A stretch of DNA of 64,000 nt, taken from NCBI GenBank assembly GCA_963971305.1, contig OZ020305.1, positions 2,389,001 to 2,453,000 of the forward strand, in the 5' to 3' direction. Position numbers and translations under genes: made by a program. The stretch is from Arcuatula senhousia (Eukaryota > Mollusca > Bivalvia > Mytilida > Mytilidae). The notes beneath the pieces were generated by a model. That model was not told the DNA's origin. It ran no database searches and worked only from the letters and a program-made list of their open reading frames with translations. This document shows, one piece after another, positions 12,084 to 25,300 of this stretch (position 1 is the stretch's first letter; each line of letters opens with the position of its first letter).

Positions 12084-15000
12084 TAGCTCACCTGGACCGA
12101 AGGTCCATGTGAGCTATTACCATCACTTGGCGTCGTCATCGTCGTCGTCGTCTGTCGTCGTCGTCGTTGTCTGTTAACAATTTTTCAAAAATCTTCTCCT
12201 CTGAAACTACTGAACAGAATTTAATGAAACTTGGTATGAATGATCCTTAGGGTGTCCTGCACCAAACTTGTGTTTCGATTTTTGATCCGTCAAAAAACAT
12301 GGCCACCGTTACTAAAAATAGACCAGGGGGGTCAGACTACTGTTTTTGGCTCGTAAATCAAAAAGTATAAGAGATAGATGAAATCTGATGCCACCCTACT
12401 GCTTCAGCATCAAAAGATCTACAAAAATCTCCATTTGGTCAAAGTTGTCAGATGATCCCTTATAGGGGTTACAGTCCCTTAAAGGTGAAAAATAGCGTTT
12501 TTGCATGTTTTTGGCCTATAGAATGAAAATTATTGTAGATAGAGAAAAGCTGTTGCTTGCTTAAATGTTCAGCTCATTTAGCTCTACAAAAGTCTCCATA
12601 AGGTTAAAGTTGTCAGATGATCCCTTATAGGGGTTGCAGCCCCTTAATGGTGAAAAATAGCATTTTGCATGTTTTTGGCCTATAGAATGAAAACTATTGT
12701 AGATAGAGAAAAGCTGTTGCTTGCTTATATGTTCAGCTCATTTAGCTCTACAAAACTCTTCATAGGGTCAAAGTTGTCAGATGACCCCTTATAGGGGTAA
12801 CAGCCCCTTAAAGGCGAAAAATATTGTTTTTGGCCTATAAAATGAAAACTGTTGCAGATAGAGAAAAGCTGTTGCTTGCTAAAATGTTCAGCTCATTTAG
12901 CTCTACAAAAGTCTCCATGGGGTCAAAGTTGTCAGATGACCCTTTATAGGGGTTAAAGCCCTTTATAGGCGAAAAATAGTGTTTTTGGCCTATAGAATGA
13001 AAACTATTGCAGATAGAGAAAAGCTGTTGCTTGCTTAAATGTTCAGCTCATTTAGCTCTACAAAAGTCTTCATAGGGTTAAAGTTGTCAGATGATCCCTT
13101 ATAGGGGTTGCAGCCCCTTAATGGTGAAAAATAGCATTTTGCATGTTTTTGGCCTATAGAATGAAAACTATTGTAGATAGAGAAAAGCTGTTGCTTGCTT
13201 ATATGTTCAGCTCATTTAGCTCTACAAAACTCTTCATAGGGTCAAAGTTGTCAGATGACCCCTTATAGGGGTAACAGCCCCTTAATGGTGAAAAATAGCA
13301 TTTTGCATGTTTTTGGCCTATAGAATGAAAACTATTGTAGATAGAGAAAAGCTGTTGCTTGCTTATATGTTCAGCTCATTTAGCTCTACAAAACTCTTCA
13401 TAGGGTCAAAGTTGTCAGATGACCCCTTATAGGGGTAACAGCCCCTTAAAGGCGAAAAATATTGTTTTTGGCCTATAAAATGAAAACTGTTGCAGATAGA
13501 GAAAAGCTGTTGCTTGCTAAAATGTTCAGCTCATTTAGCTCTACAAAAGTCTCCATGGGGTCAAAGTTGTCAGATGACCCTTTATAGGGGTTAAAGCCCT
13601 TTATAGGCGAAAAATAGTGTTTTTGGCCTATAGAATGAAAACTATTGCAGATAGAGAAAAGCTGTTGCTTGCTTAAATGTTCAGCTCATTTAGCTCTACA
13701 AAAGTCTTCATAGGGTTGAAGTTGTCAGATGACCCCTTACAGGGGTTACAGCCCTTTAAAGGCGAAAAATAGTGTTTTTGGCCTATAGAATGAAAACTAT
13801 TGCAGATAGAGAAAAGCTCTTGCTTGCTTAAATATTCAACTCATTTAGCTCTACAAAAGTCTTCATAGGGTTGAAGTTGTCTGATAACCCCTTATAGGGG
13901 TTACAGCCCCTTAAAAGTTGAATCACTTGGCGTCCGTCGTCGTCGTCGTCGTCGTCGTCCGTCGTCGTCGTCCGCCGTCGTTAACTTTTCTTCAAACTTC
14001 TTCTTCTCTGAAACGGCTGCACAGATTCAAACCAAATTTGGTCTGGTGGTTCTTTAGGGTATCCCCCACAGAACTGATGTGGGGATTTTTGATTCGTCGA
14101 AAAACATGGCCGCCGTTGCTAAAAATAGACCAGGGGGGTCAGACTACTGTTTTTGGCTTGTAAATCAAAAAGTATAAGAGATAGATGAAATCTGATGCCA
14201 CGCTACTGCTTCAGCATCAAAAGCTCTACAAAAGTCTCCATTGAGTCGAAGTTGTCAGATGACCCCTTATGGGAGTTACGGCCCCTTAAAGGTGAAAAAT
14301 AGCATTTTTTCATGTTTTTGGCCTATGGAATGAAAACTATTGCAGATAGAGAGAAGCTGTTGCTTGTTTAAATGTTCAGCTCATTTAGCTCTACAAAAGT
14401 CTCCATAGGGTCAAAGTTGTCAGATGACCCCTTATAGGGGTTACGGCCCCTTAAAGGCAAAAAATAGTGTTTTTGGCCTATAGAATGAAAACTATTGCAG
14501 ATAGAGAAAAGCTGTTGCTTGCTTAAATGTTAAGCTCATTTAGCTCTACACAAGTCTCCATATGGTCAAAGTTGTCAGATGACCCCTTATAGGGGTTATG
14601 GCCCCTTAAAGGCAAAAAATAGAGTTTTTGGCCTATAGAATAAAAACTATTGCAGATAGAGAAAAGCTGTTGCTTGCTTAAATGTTCAGCTTAATTATAC
14701 CCCACGCAACGAAGTTGCGAAGGGTATAATGTTTTTGACTGGTCCGTCCGTCCGTCCGTCCGTCCGTCCGTCCGTCATTCTGTGATCAAAGTTTGTAATC
14801 GCAACTCCTCTTAAACTACCGAACAGAATTTAATGAAACTTGGTATGCAAGAAGAACACCATATGTAGTTGTGCATATTACCGGGAATTTTTGATTCGCA
14901 AATTTTTGTGGGAGTTATGGCCCTTTGGACTTAGAAATTTGCAGAAAATCATGATTACAGTTTGTAATCGCAACTCCTCTTAAACTACTAAACAGAATTT

Positions 15001-16342
15001 AATGAAACTAGCTATGCAAGAAGAACACCATATGTAGTTGTGCATATTACCGGGAATTTTTGATTTGCAAATTTTTGTGGGAGTTATGGCCCTTTGGACT
15101 TAGAAATTTGCAGAAAATCATGATTACAGTTTGTAATCGCAAATCCTCTAAAACTACTGAACAGAGTTTAACAAAACTAGGTATGCAAGAAGAACACCAT
15201 ATGTAGTTGTGCATATTACCGGGAATTTTTGATTCACGAATTTTTGTGGGAGTTATGGCCCTTTGGACTTAGAAATTTGCAGAAAATCATGATAACAGTT
15301 TGTAATCGCAACTCCTCTAAAACTACTGAACAGAATTTAACAAAACTAGGTATGCAAGAAGTACACCATATGTAGTTGTGCATATTACCGGGAATTTTTG
15401 ATTTGCAAATTTTTGTGGGAGTTATGGCCCTTTGGACTTAGAAATTTGCAGAAAATCATGATAACAGTTTGTAATCGCAACTCCTCTAAAACTATTGAAC
15501 AGAATTTAACAAAACTAGGTATGCAAGAAGAACACCATATGAAGTTGAGCATATTACCAGGAATTTTTGATTCGCAAATTTTTGTGGGAGTAATGGCCCT
15601 TTGGACTTAGAAATTTGCAGAAAATCATGATTACAGTTTGTGATCGCAACTTCTCTTAAACTACTGAACAGAATTTAACGAAACTTGGTATGCAAGAAGT
15701 ACACCATATGTAGTTGTGCATACCACCGGGAATTTTTGATTCGCAAATTTTTGTGGGAGTTATGGCCCTTTGGACTTAGAAATTTGTAGAAAATTATGAT
15801 TACAGTTTGTGATGGCAACTCTTCTTAAACTACTTAACAGAATTTAATGAAACTTAGTATGCAAGAAGTACTCGATATGTAGTTGTGCATATTACAAGGA
15901 ATTTTTGATCCCCAAATTTTTGTCGGAGTTATGACCCTTTGGACTAAGAAATTTGACATAACTTTGTTATGATATTCAAATACTTGCACATTCACTTTTA
16001 CAATCATTCAATATTATAAATTCTTGTAGCTTGATACTAATTCCTCAAGGATAACATTGATAGTCCATTAGCGGCACGCGTGGGGTATGTGAGCGTGCTC
16101 ACTAAGGTTCTTTCATTAGCTCTACAAAAGTCTTTTTAGGGTCGAAGTTGTCAGATGCCCCTTTAAGGGGTTATGGCCCTTTAAAGGTGAAAAATAGTGT
16201 TTTTTGCTTTGTAATGAAAACTATTGCAGAAAGAGAAAAGCTTTTTATTGCTTAAACATTCAGCTCATTTAGCTATACAAAAGTCTTCAAAGGGTTAACA
16301 TTAAGACCAGGTGAGCGATCCAGGCTCCTGGGAGCCTCTTGT
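12084..16342 (+). repeat. Hairpin-ended element (agctcacctgg family) with internal tandem units of about 155-164 bp
   Basis: The 5' end is a perfect-looking hairpin, agctcacctggacc gaa ggtccatgtgagct, followed by GTC trinucleotide repeats and ctactgaacagaatttaatg. The body is a tandem array whose unit contains gataga gaaaagctgttgc, gttcagctcatttagctc and gttgtcagatgaccc; the spacing is about 155-164 bp. A second GTC-rich internal start occurs at about 13920. The 3' end carries aggctcctgggagcctcttg at about 16320-16342. The element is split by another at 14693-16107. It has no coding capacity; the class is uncertain. Confidence 0.65.
14693..16107 (+). repeat. Nested element with GTCC microsatellite and seven 169-bp tandem units
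   Basis: The head is the hairpin ataccccacgcaac gaa gttgcgaagggtat, followed by a (gtcc)n run at about 14743-14776. Seven tandem copies of a 169-bp unit follow; tttgtaatcgcaactcc recurs at 14792, 14961, 15130 and 15299. Each unit holds tggtatgcaagaag and gagttatggccctttggac. The tail is cacgcgtggggtatgtgagc. It is inserted within a unit of the surrounding element. Confidence 0.7.
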
Positions 16343-16351
16343 TTGATTATT

Positions 16352-17503
16352 AGCTCACCTGGCCAAAGGCCATGTGAGCTATTGCCATCACTTGGCGTCC
16401 GTCGTCGTCGTCCGTTGTCGTTAACTTTTCTTCAAACTTCTTCTCCTCTGAAACGGCTGAACAGATTCTAACCAAATTTGGTCTAATGGTACCTTAGGGT
16501 ATCCCCCACAGAACTGATGTGGGGATTTTTGATTCGTCAAAAAAACATGGCTGCCGTTGCTAAAAATAGACCAGGGGGGTCAGACTACTGTTTTTGGCTT
16601 GTAAATCAAAAAGTATAAGAGATAGATGATATCTGATGCCACCCTACTGCTTCAGCATTAAAAGCTCTACAAAAGTCTCCATTTGGTCCAAGTTGTCAGA
16701 TGACCCCTTATAGGGGTTACAGCCCCTTTAAGGTGAAAAATAGCGTTTTTTCATGATTTTGCCCTATAGTATGAAAACTATTGCAGATAGAGAAAAGCTG
16801 TTGCTTGCTTAAATGTTCAGCTCATATAGCTCTACAAAAGTCTCCATAGGGTCGAAGTTGTCAGATGACCCCTTATAGGGGTTACGGCCCCTAAAATGAT
16901 GTTTTTTCATGTTTTTGGCCTTTAGAAAGAAAACTATTGCAGATAGAGAAAAGCTGTTGCTTGCTTAAATGTTCAGCTCATTTAGCTCTACAAATGTTTC
17001 CTTAGGGTTGAAGTTGTCAGATGACCCCTTATAGGGGTTACGGCCCCTGAAATAATGGTTTTTTATGCATGTTTTTGGCCTATTGAATGAAAACTATTGC
17101 AGATAGAGAGAAGCTGTTGCTTGCTTAAATGTTCAGCTAATTTAGCTGTACAAAAGTCTCCATAGGGTTGAAGTTGTCAGATGACCCCTTATAGGGGTTA
17201 CGGCCCCTAAAATGATGTTTTTTCATATTTTTGGCCTATAGAATGAAAACTATAGTAGATAAAGAAAAAAATGTTGCTTGCTTAAATGTTCAGCTCATTT
17301 AGCTCTACAAAGTATAGGGTTGACATCAAGACCAGGTGAGCGATTTAGGCTCCTGGGAGCCTCTTGTTTAGAATGAAAACTATTGCAGATAGAGAAATGA
17401 TTATTCATGCTTAAACATTCAGCTCATTTAGCTATACAAAAGTCTTCATAGGGTTGACATCAAGACCAGGTGAGCGATTCAGGCTCCTGGGAGCCTCTTG
17501 TTT
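16352..17503 (+). repeat. Second agctcacctgg-family element plus a 3'-end fragment
   Basis: The head agctcacctggccaaaggcc is followed by atgtgagct, a GTC-rich tract and four to five tandem body units. The 3' end gctcctgggagcctcttg is near 17360. A further 3' fragment (17367-17503) repeats the end gcgattcaggctcctgggag. Adjacent partial copies suggest serial insertion or template switching. Confidence 0.6.
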
Positions 17504-18009
17504 CTTATGTCTGTTTAACATGAAGCAGTTATGGTTCATCATTGATATTGGGTATGCACTTGCATTAGCATCAGTACAGATCAATTTCAAAAGTATTTTA
17601 TCTGTCTGCTCTTGCAGTCACCGTCTACTGACTTTGAGATTTTACACTTTTTAACTTTTTACTTATGTCATGAGTGTTTTATATAAAGCAGTTATTGTTC
17701 ACCAGTTATATTTGGTATGCAGCTGCTTAAGCATCAGTTAAGATCAGTTAAAGGAGGATTTTTACTTCATTTTATACTGTGTCCAGTTGCAACAGGCGAG
17801 ACATGTCTCTGTGTTAACAGTTTATTCTAATCAAACATTTACTTTAAAAATGTTCATATAAGTAAAAAATAGATTAACTGATATACCAATATTATATAAA
17901 AGCAATCCAATATTAAGTAGCATGTAGGTCAATATCAATACTAAACAGCAGTACTTAAAGGTAAAATACAGTACTGCCTTAAAAATACCATGATGTCACA
18001 ACTGATTGA

Positions 18010-18350
18010 TGATAAAGAGATGCGGAATAAGTGTATGCGTTTTGTTATTGTTGGTTGTGTTAACCAACAATAACGAAACGGCAATTTAAAATATTCCAAT
18101 GGGAATACAGCCAGCAGTCTTTAACATGACCAGAGGTCACTCCTCGCTGTCTTGCATTGGCCCAAGACTAAAAATACAAAACATAAGATTCAAACAAATC
18201 CCAAGATTATCAACGAAAGACCCATTTCTGGACATAAAACAAAAAACAGTTAGTTGACAGGGACAAACAAAAGCTTTGACAATGATTCCTGGCTTAGGAC
18301 AGGCACATATAAAATGTGGCGGGGTTAAACTATTTTTTGGGGCCCAACAT
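18010..18350 (+). repeat. Interspersed repeat family A, near full-length copy
   Basis: This copy has the head gagatgcggaataagtgtat, the core ccagcagtctttaacatgacc and the tail gattcctggcttaggaca with ggggttaaacta. It matches the block order of 1711-2021. An extra segment near 18045-18075 contains the inverted pair gttggttgtgtt and aaccaac. Confidence 0.7.
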
Positions 18351-19031
18351 TCCCCCTATTGTTAATCTTGCACAAGGAATTAGAATACATCTATGTAATG
18401 CCTTGTCTTGTACAAACCACAAAAATAACACACTTTGAAAATCAAATCGATAAAGGTTCAATTCACCAAGAGAGAACCTGAGACAAGAGTACTATACAAT
18501 AACAACGAGATGTAAAGAAACTCTTTTGAGAACACTCTCAGTTACTGACAGCTAGCTAAGAAGCATTTATCGACTGATGTAAAAAAATCAAAAATATTGA
18601 TTCTAAATCCAACGTTACACTTCAAACAACTAATGATTTAGAATTTTTTTAAAAGCTCTAAGCATTTCAAAAAACCTTGCTACCCAAGGATGTATCTTAT
18701 ATGAAGATCTTTTGTAACGTTTTTGTTAGTTTCTGTGATTCACTGATATTTAAGTCTGAAATGTAACCTCCAAGGACTGCAAAAAGCTGCAGCTGAGAGG
18801 TTCTTCATGTTGGATAAAGCTATTGATTTCCTCTTCATTTTATGTGGTACCACTTCCCCCTAAACATAAAAGGGTACACTGGGGGGTATACATTAAAGAA
18901 AACAACAGTTGATGTGCCCATGAAAAGTGCTATATATTTAACCTACATTGATACTAGACAGGTCTATGAAAAGACATAAAATAATTGAATTTGACAGGTA
19001 ACCCTCCATTTCATTGTCTGACCTTATTATT

Positions 19032-20015
19032 CCCCTGCTTCGAATGAGAGGGGTATACTGGTTAACCTCTGACCTTCCGTCCGGAAGGTCAGTCCACAAC
19101 ACAACTTTCGTAACAGTTTTCTCAGCAACTACATATTACAGTGACTTGAAATTTGGTATATGAGTTCAGTATGAGGTCCTGTATCCAAGTAACGAAATTA
19201 GGTCTGTTGGATTATGGATATCTACTTCCTTTTAAACAACATATTGAATTTTCAACATTACTAGTCAATTGTTGAAAATTTTCATAACAGTTTTCTTAGC
19301 AACTACATATCATTTGGTATATGAGTTCAGTATGAGGTTCTTTATTGCGAGAACCGAAACTAGATCTGTCAGATTATATCTAACTTCCTGTTAACAAATT
19401 TTCAACAATACTAGTCAGTTGTAACAGTTTTCTCGGCAACTATATATCACAGTGACTTGAAATTTGTTATATGAGTTCAGTATGAAGTCCTTTATGTCGA
19501 GTACCGAAGCTTGGTCTGTCCGATATCTACTTCCTGTTTACCAACTTAGTCAATTTTCAACATTACTAGTCAATTGTTGAAAATGTTCGTAACATTTTTC
19601 TCAGCAACTACATATCACAGAGGGGCGGACAGGGGGTACGGGGGTTGAGAAGGCGGGGAGCGGGTGTAGAAGGGGCGGGGAGCGGGGGGAGAGACCTCCC
19701 TGTCCACCACCCCCATCACAGTGACTTGAAATTTGGTATATGAGGTCTGTATAAGGTCTTAATTGGAAGTACCGAAATTAGGTCTTTTTGATATCTACTT
19801 CCTGTTTAACGACTACATTACTGGTCAATTGTCGAAAATTCGAAACATTTTTCTCAGAAACTACATATCAGTCTCTTGAAATTTGGTATATGTCTGTCCT
19901 TTATTGCGAGAATCTAAATGAGGTCTGTCTAAAATTTACTTCCTGTTTACCGACATAGTGCATTTTGGGGGTAGCGGGGTATACTGAGTGAGCAGTAGCT
20001 CATAGATTCCTTGTT
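19032..20015 (+). repeat. Element with perfect 24-bp palindrome and tandem units of about 150 bp
   Basis: It opens with ttcgaatgagaggggtatac and the palindrome formed by ctgaccttccgt and its inverse ccggaaggtcag. Units then repeat with cagcaactacatatcacag, gtgacttgaaatttggtata and tgagttcagtatgagg; five to six diverged copies are visible. The 3' end is ggggtatactgagtgagc with agctcatagattccttgtt. A G-rich tract at 19622-19710 interrupts it. Confidence 0.6.
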
Positions 20016-22130
20016 AGATTGAGGAATATGTTAGGGTTACATGGCATCCTGGGTCTGTAATACTCGGCAAGGAAAATTCAAACAGTTCTTATAAATTCAA
20101 AAAGAAAATTTGCGTTTTATTAGAATGATTCTAAGTTAACCAAATTTATTTAAAAAAAATTGTTTTGTTTTGAAAAGTAAATTTCTAAATCCATGAATGT
20201 AAAATTCTAATTTCTTTTTTGTCCCAAAGTCCAGGGCGTGAGGGTTCCTTAGCAACTTCTCTTCTATTCATAATACAAGCTGACTCAGCGACTGTCCTGT
20301 GTTGTATGACCGATGTGGTTAAAAGGAAAAATTCTGTTTGGATAATTACACCTCTTTCCAATAAAAAAATAAGCAAAGACATGAATGTTGTTATGATGTG
20401 TTACCGAACGTCTTATTTATTAAAGCACATTGTATCAGCTACAATGAACTGTTAAATGTAATGCAGATTTACCTTAAATTGCCATAACATTATAGATAGA
20501 GTAAAAATTACAGGTGCAGGTTCAACATAGGTCAATTTTAGCTCACCGTAAAAAAAAAGCTAAGACCGCGTGGATGTCTCATGCTCACCTGGCAAAGGAA
20601 TAAACGAGCTAATGCAACCCAAGTCAGCCTGCCGTCCATGGTTTGGCAAATTGCCTGACATCTGTCATCAGCCGGGCGTTTGTTCTTTCAATTTTTAAAA
20701 TCAGGGACAGATCCAGAGTTCAACGAAAGCATGGAAAGGGGGGCGTAATTGCCAAAATGTGAAATTTTCGATGGAAATTTGAAGTAGTTTGGTCAATTTT
20801 ATACAAAAAAATAAATTTTCTCAATTAAAGAGGGGCGTACGCCCCCTCCGCCCCCCTCTGGATCCGCCACTGAAAATATTTACTTAAACCACATACATTT
20901 TTGTGGCAAAATGTAACCAAAGTATATTTATAATGATCCTATAGGATGTCTCCTATCGTTGAGTTTTTTATCCAAGTTAAGGTACTCATGGGTAAATTGT
21001 ATTTTTTTTTATATTTTTTATTTTTTTTTGTTGGTTTGTTGCAAATAACGCAGAAACAGTCGCAAGTTTAAAAATCTGCCAGATGGTGTAATATGTTATA
21101 TAGCACTTCAAAGACTCTCGCGTTAATTTTTATGCAGATCCAGCAATTTAAACATCAGAATTTCACTAAAAATTGTCCAAATTTATTTTTAGATATTGGT
21201 AAAAAAGATCTGTTTTGTATGGATATTGAATAATGATAACTGCCATTTTGTAAATTTTCCTGATTTAACTGATCAGAGAGATCAACTTTGTTACAATGCA
21301 ATAGGAGGATTAAGCACGGGAACTCCAAAGTACCCAGATGAGTTCCTGTTCAGCTTGGGGGAGTTCGGGAAATAAAAATTGAAAAAAAATCACGAAAGTT
21401 GTCGAATGCATTCAACAACTTCATTTAAAACTTAGGGTAATGGGGACATTCTTTATTATTGGTCTGATATTTTGCAACCACTGACAAAGTTTTAAGTATT
21501 TAAATGAAGAATCTATCCAAAAAACTATTTTATCGATCATAGCCTTATGATTTTTTTTGATAAAAAAAACTGTCAAAACTGTCGAATTCGACAACAACAT
21601 TGTCGAAAGGAATTCGTGTATTTCCTGGAATTAAACAATTTATTTGCCATAAAAGAAAACATCTTTTAAAAATCAATCAGCGGACATTTGAATGCTCCAC
21701 ATTTTCTATTTCCAGCGGTTATCTCACATTTGTTAAATTGGGGGCAAAACTCATTTAGGCAAACGTTATGTACAAAACCATTTCTGGCATGTCTTTGTGT
21801 TGCTGACGTCGATTTGCAAGAGCTACGTCCCTTACAACGTCCTTAGCACTGGTAACGAAGGCAAGTTGTTAACAAGCGTCACAATACAAGAAATACACAT
21901 GGACCCCATTGGAGTCAACACTTTTACTTGTGGCGGCTGAAAATGTAATGCTATGAAGAAAAAGAGAGTGAAATGTAATAAAAAGAGCAAGAAAGGTAGG
22001 ATACGCAGTGATTTTCAAAGTTCTTAAACATTACATTAAGACGGTGGTGAAATACCGTATATAGGCCGTATTTTTCAGTGTTCAAAACTTCTCTTCATTT
22101 TCGCATTGTAATTTTTTTTCTCAGCTAGCC
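20016..22130. other. Intergenic sequence without a supported gene
   Basis: No exon with convincing junctions was found. There is a fragment of hairpin-type repeat near 20540-20660 (ctcaccgtaaaaa, gctcacctggc). A GC-richer stretch at about 21785-21935 contains tgacgtcg, a CRE-like octamer. It could be promoter sequence for the downstream gene, but no start site can be shown. Confidence 0.35.
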
Positions 22131-22136
22131 TATTCC

Positions 22137-22208
22137 ATCATCTTCGCAAGCCAAGGGTTACGATCCACTATCTCTCATCAAGATGAGAGATAGCGGATCA
22201 TTACCCTA
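22137..22208. repeat. Long hairpin upstream of the hypothetical gene
   Basis: The arm catcttcgcaag ... gatccactatctctcatc is mirrored across a 2-base loop by gatgagagatagcggatc ... gcgaagatg. The arms are about 36-41 nt. It lies about 180 bp before the predicted start codon of the 22385 gene. It could be a small fold-back element or, if transcribed, a stable 5' UTR hairpin. Confidence 0.65.
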
Positions 22209-22384
22209 GCGAAGATGCTATTCCATACACGTTTTTGTTCTGAACATTTAGCATACGGTAAGCATGGAAAGAGAATATCAACAATGTCTTTCCCATGGTT
22301 TAAAGAATACTAGTAGATCAAAAAGTTTTTTTTAATGCTAGAATATATGGTGTTGTTTTTGTATATGTAACAAATTACATCGAA

Positions 22385-25300
22385 ATGATTTTAGCTAAAG
22401 CCAAATCCAATAGTTACTCTCCTGAAAATGAAGGAACTCTAAAAGATGGCCATGAGATAGCGGAGGAGCAAACCAGTGATACAGTCACACAAACTATAGA
22501 TGCAAAATTAGATGCCGCGAGTAAAAACGTCACTGAACTAATCGTTGGATGCAAAAAGAACATAGCACGCATAGAGTATGTGTCTTAATTATATATGTTT
22601 TGAATTGTAAAATTTTCAAAGATTAAAATTCAAAAAATGATATATAATTGAGCGACCTTAATAAGAAGTAAATAGTAAACCTATTTGTCAAAAATCGCAC
22701 ATGCTTTGTGAAAAATCTCTTTTGTTAGTGACTGCTTATATTATTGGCAAGTCGGTTTATAATTTTTAATAAGTATAATATTCTTTTTGATGTATTGAAG
22801 TGGACATTTTTATATTTTTCAACTGTTGTAATTCAAGTCATCTAATATAAGTTTCTTAGAAGTTGTATAAATGATAATGCGATGTGAAATATAAGTCTAC
22901 GTTAAAACAAAAAAGTACTCAACGGAAAACAGCCAGCAGCCTTCAATGTGACCAGTGGTCGCTGCTCGCTGTTTTGCAATTGGTCCTTGATTGAAAATAA
23001 ACTACACATGATGCCCAACCCTCAAGTTTCAACGAAAGACTTTCTTCTTGACAGTGCTGTTATGACAGTTTTTTAATTTATGTATACTCTGATAAAAACC
23101 TCAACCCCAAAATGAATGTTATATAACTTTACAGGGACATAAAGAAGAGGGGTCAATTATGTATACAAGACCTACTGGAACTTCCTGTCCCGGTATTCGC
23201 TAATGAAAGGGATCGGCTTCGTCAAAAGTATGTGTTTAATTACGATTTACTTTACTAATAGCCAGAGTTGGTCCGAGCAAAATTGAGTAACTTTTAAAAG
23301 TTAAAGAAGAGATAATAAAATATTAAATATTTCATTTTATGTTTTGTTGCTACCTTTCTACATGAAAATACTGCTTATTAATTTAAAAAACGACAGAAAA
23401 GTACCAACTGGTCATTTGATCGTCAAAAGTCAGTAAAATCATAGAAAATTCAGTCGTCAACAAGAAAACAATGACAAGCACAACAAAGCATGGTTGCAAC
23501 TTTTGAACTTTACCCCAAGATCAATTAAAGTTTTATGTTGCTATAATCATTTCATTTCAAGTTCATAACGCTCACTATTGAAGCCATAGTATTCAAAAGA
23601 TTTTTTTTCTCAATTTTCTGATCATTTAGAAGATATCTACCGTTCGGGAGCTCCAAGGGAACATATTATTAAATAGACCGATTGATATGGTACTATTTTT
23701 TATAGGGAATTGGATGAACAATGTGATGCATACATAAAAGAACTGAAAGAACTTCACGTTCTTATCCATCTACACAAACATGATGAGCATTACCAAGAGT
23801 AAGTATTTCACAAGGTTTTAAAAGTGTCAGGACTAAATAGCGGGTCCCAAGCAAACTTGCAACACAATACCAGGCATACAATAGAAGATCTGTCCGTCTA
23901 CAAAGACTCATTAGAGAGGCTCGCGCCAGAAATTCATAGGTCAAATTGAAAAAATCAAGAATAAGGAAAACAATGCATGGCAAACCTCGGTTCAGAATCT
24001 GACCATTAATTTAAGTCCTCTATGAAAATAGAAAATGTGAAACTTTTTTATACGCCATTGGAATGAAAAAGGGATATGGGGTATCTATGCATAACACAAA
24101 AAAAGACTTTTATTGCTGTTCTGCATCCTAGATAGAAAATAATGAGATGTGGAATAAGTGTCCGCGACACAGCTCACATAACAAGCGGTAATTTAGAAAA
24201 AAAACCAGCAGCCTTAAACAAGGCTAGTAGGCGCTGTTCGTCGTTCTGCATTCGGACCATGGTCTAAATAAAATGCCTATACTAGTAATTCAAATCCTGT
24301 CCTTTAGGACGCAAGGAGGCCCTAAGTACCCGGTATACAATTTGTTTTCACCTCAACAAGTCATTCTGTAAGTAAAGAGACCATTATTATTTTTATTCAA
24401 TCTCATATTTTAGGAAATATACTAACCGTTGTGATCAAATTTTCCGTGAAATGGTGTCGTGGAAGAAGGAAAAAGAGGAAATGGTAAGGCGCTGGTATGT
24501 ACAGCAAAGAGCTGCAGGGGATTCTAATGAAAGCGATGAAAAAGATTCTGACAAGACGAAGAAGGCCGATAAAAAACCTGTTAATTTAGATGAGTTTAAC
24601 GAAAAATTTCCTTCACCTTCCGAGAGAGAAAGTAGGCAACGAATGATTCAATTGAAAAAGAAACCCATATCAAAACTTGCTCTTGAGCCCACACCGGCGA
24701 TTGCTTACGAAGAAAACATTCTAAACTTCACAACTCGTCCCCGGAGCAAAAGTGTATCGTTCGAAATTAAACTAGAAGAAACAAAACCAAAACGTCATAA
24801 ATCAACGAAAAAGTCCGGAGTTGAAAAACAAAATAAGAAGTTTCTAGAAAGACGAACAATATATGAAGATTATTCCAGAAACTGCGCTCCTGCACTTTAT
24901 TGTGAACAAAGATACATATCAATCAGGAGCTTCAGGTACTCCAGACTTCATGCAACGTTTTCTTCCATCCCTTGTAGGATTCCGGGTCCCATTAGACCAA
25001 AACGCAAACGTCGTAGGAAAACCAGCCTGATTCCTATCCGTGTCGATGGACCTGTATGGAACAATTTATCTGGGAAATCTATTCCTTTTCCGGTGAGCCT
25101 AGACCAAGGAAGTAAGCTCCCTGTAAAGGGTTTTTATTACACGGGAAACCAAAACGGAAACGCTGTTAGCCCAAATCTGGAGGAAAGAAAGGGCGTGAGG
25201 TTTCCTGAAATCCGCAAACCCTTCAGGAGTAGGATACCAGTTAGAATACCGGGTTACATCTGGAGCTCCGAGTCGAGCAATAGCGATAGCCCTGCTAGAA

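Larger units (their letters stand above)
11653..17820 (+). repeat. Outer repetitive element (tctcacctgcgacg family), split by nested insertions
   Basis: The head at 11653 reads tctcacctgcgacgaatgtc, followed by ggcgagac and a ggcggcggtggcggc stretch. The body unit (catgaagcagttatggttca ... ctcctgcagtcac) occurs at 11750-12080 and resumes at 17504-17700. The tail near 17790 repeats ggcgagaca. The 12084-17503 segment interrupts a run of Ts in this body and is therefore the younger insertion. There is no coding capacity. Confidence 0.6.
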
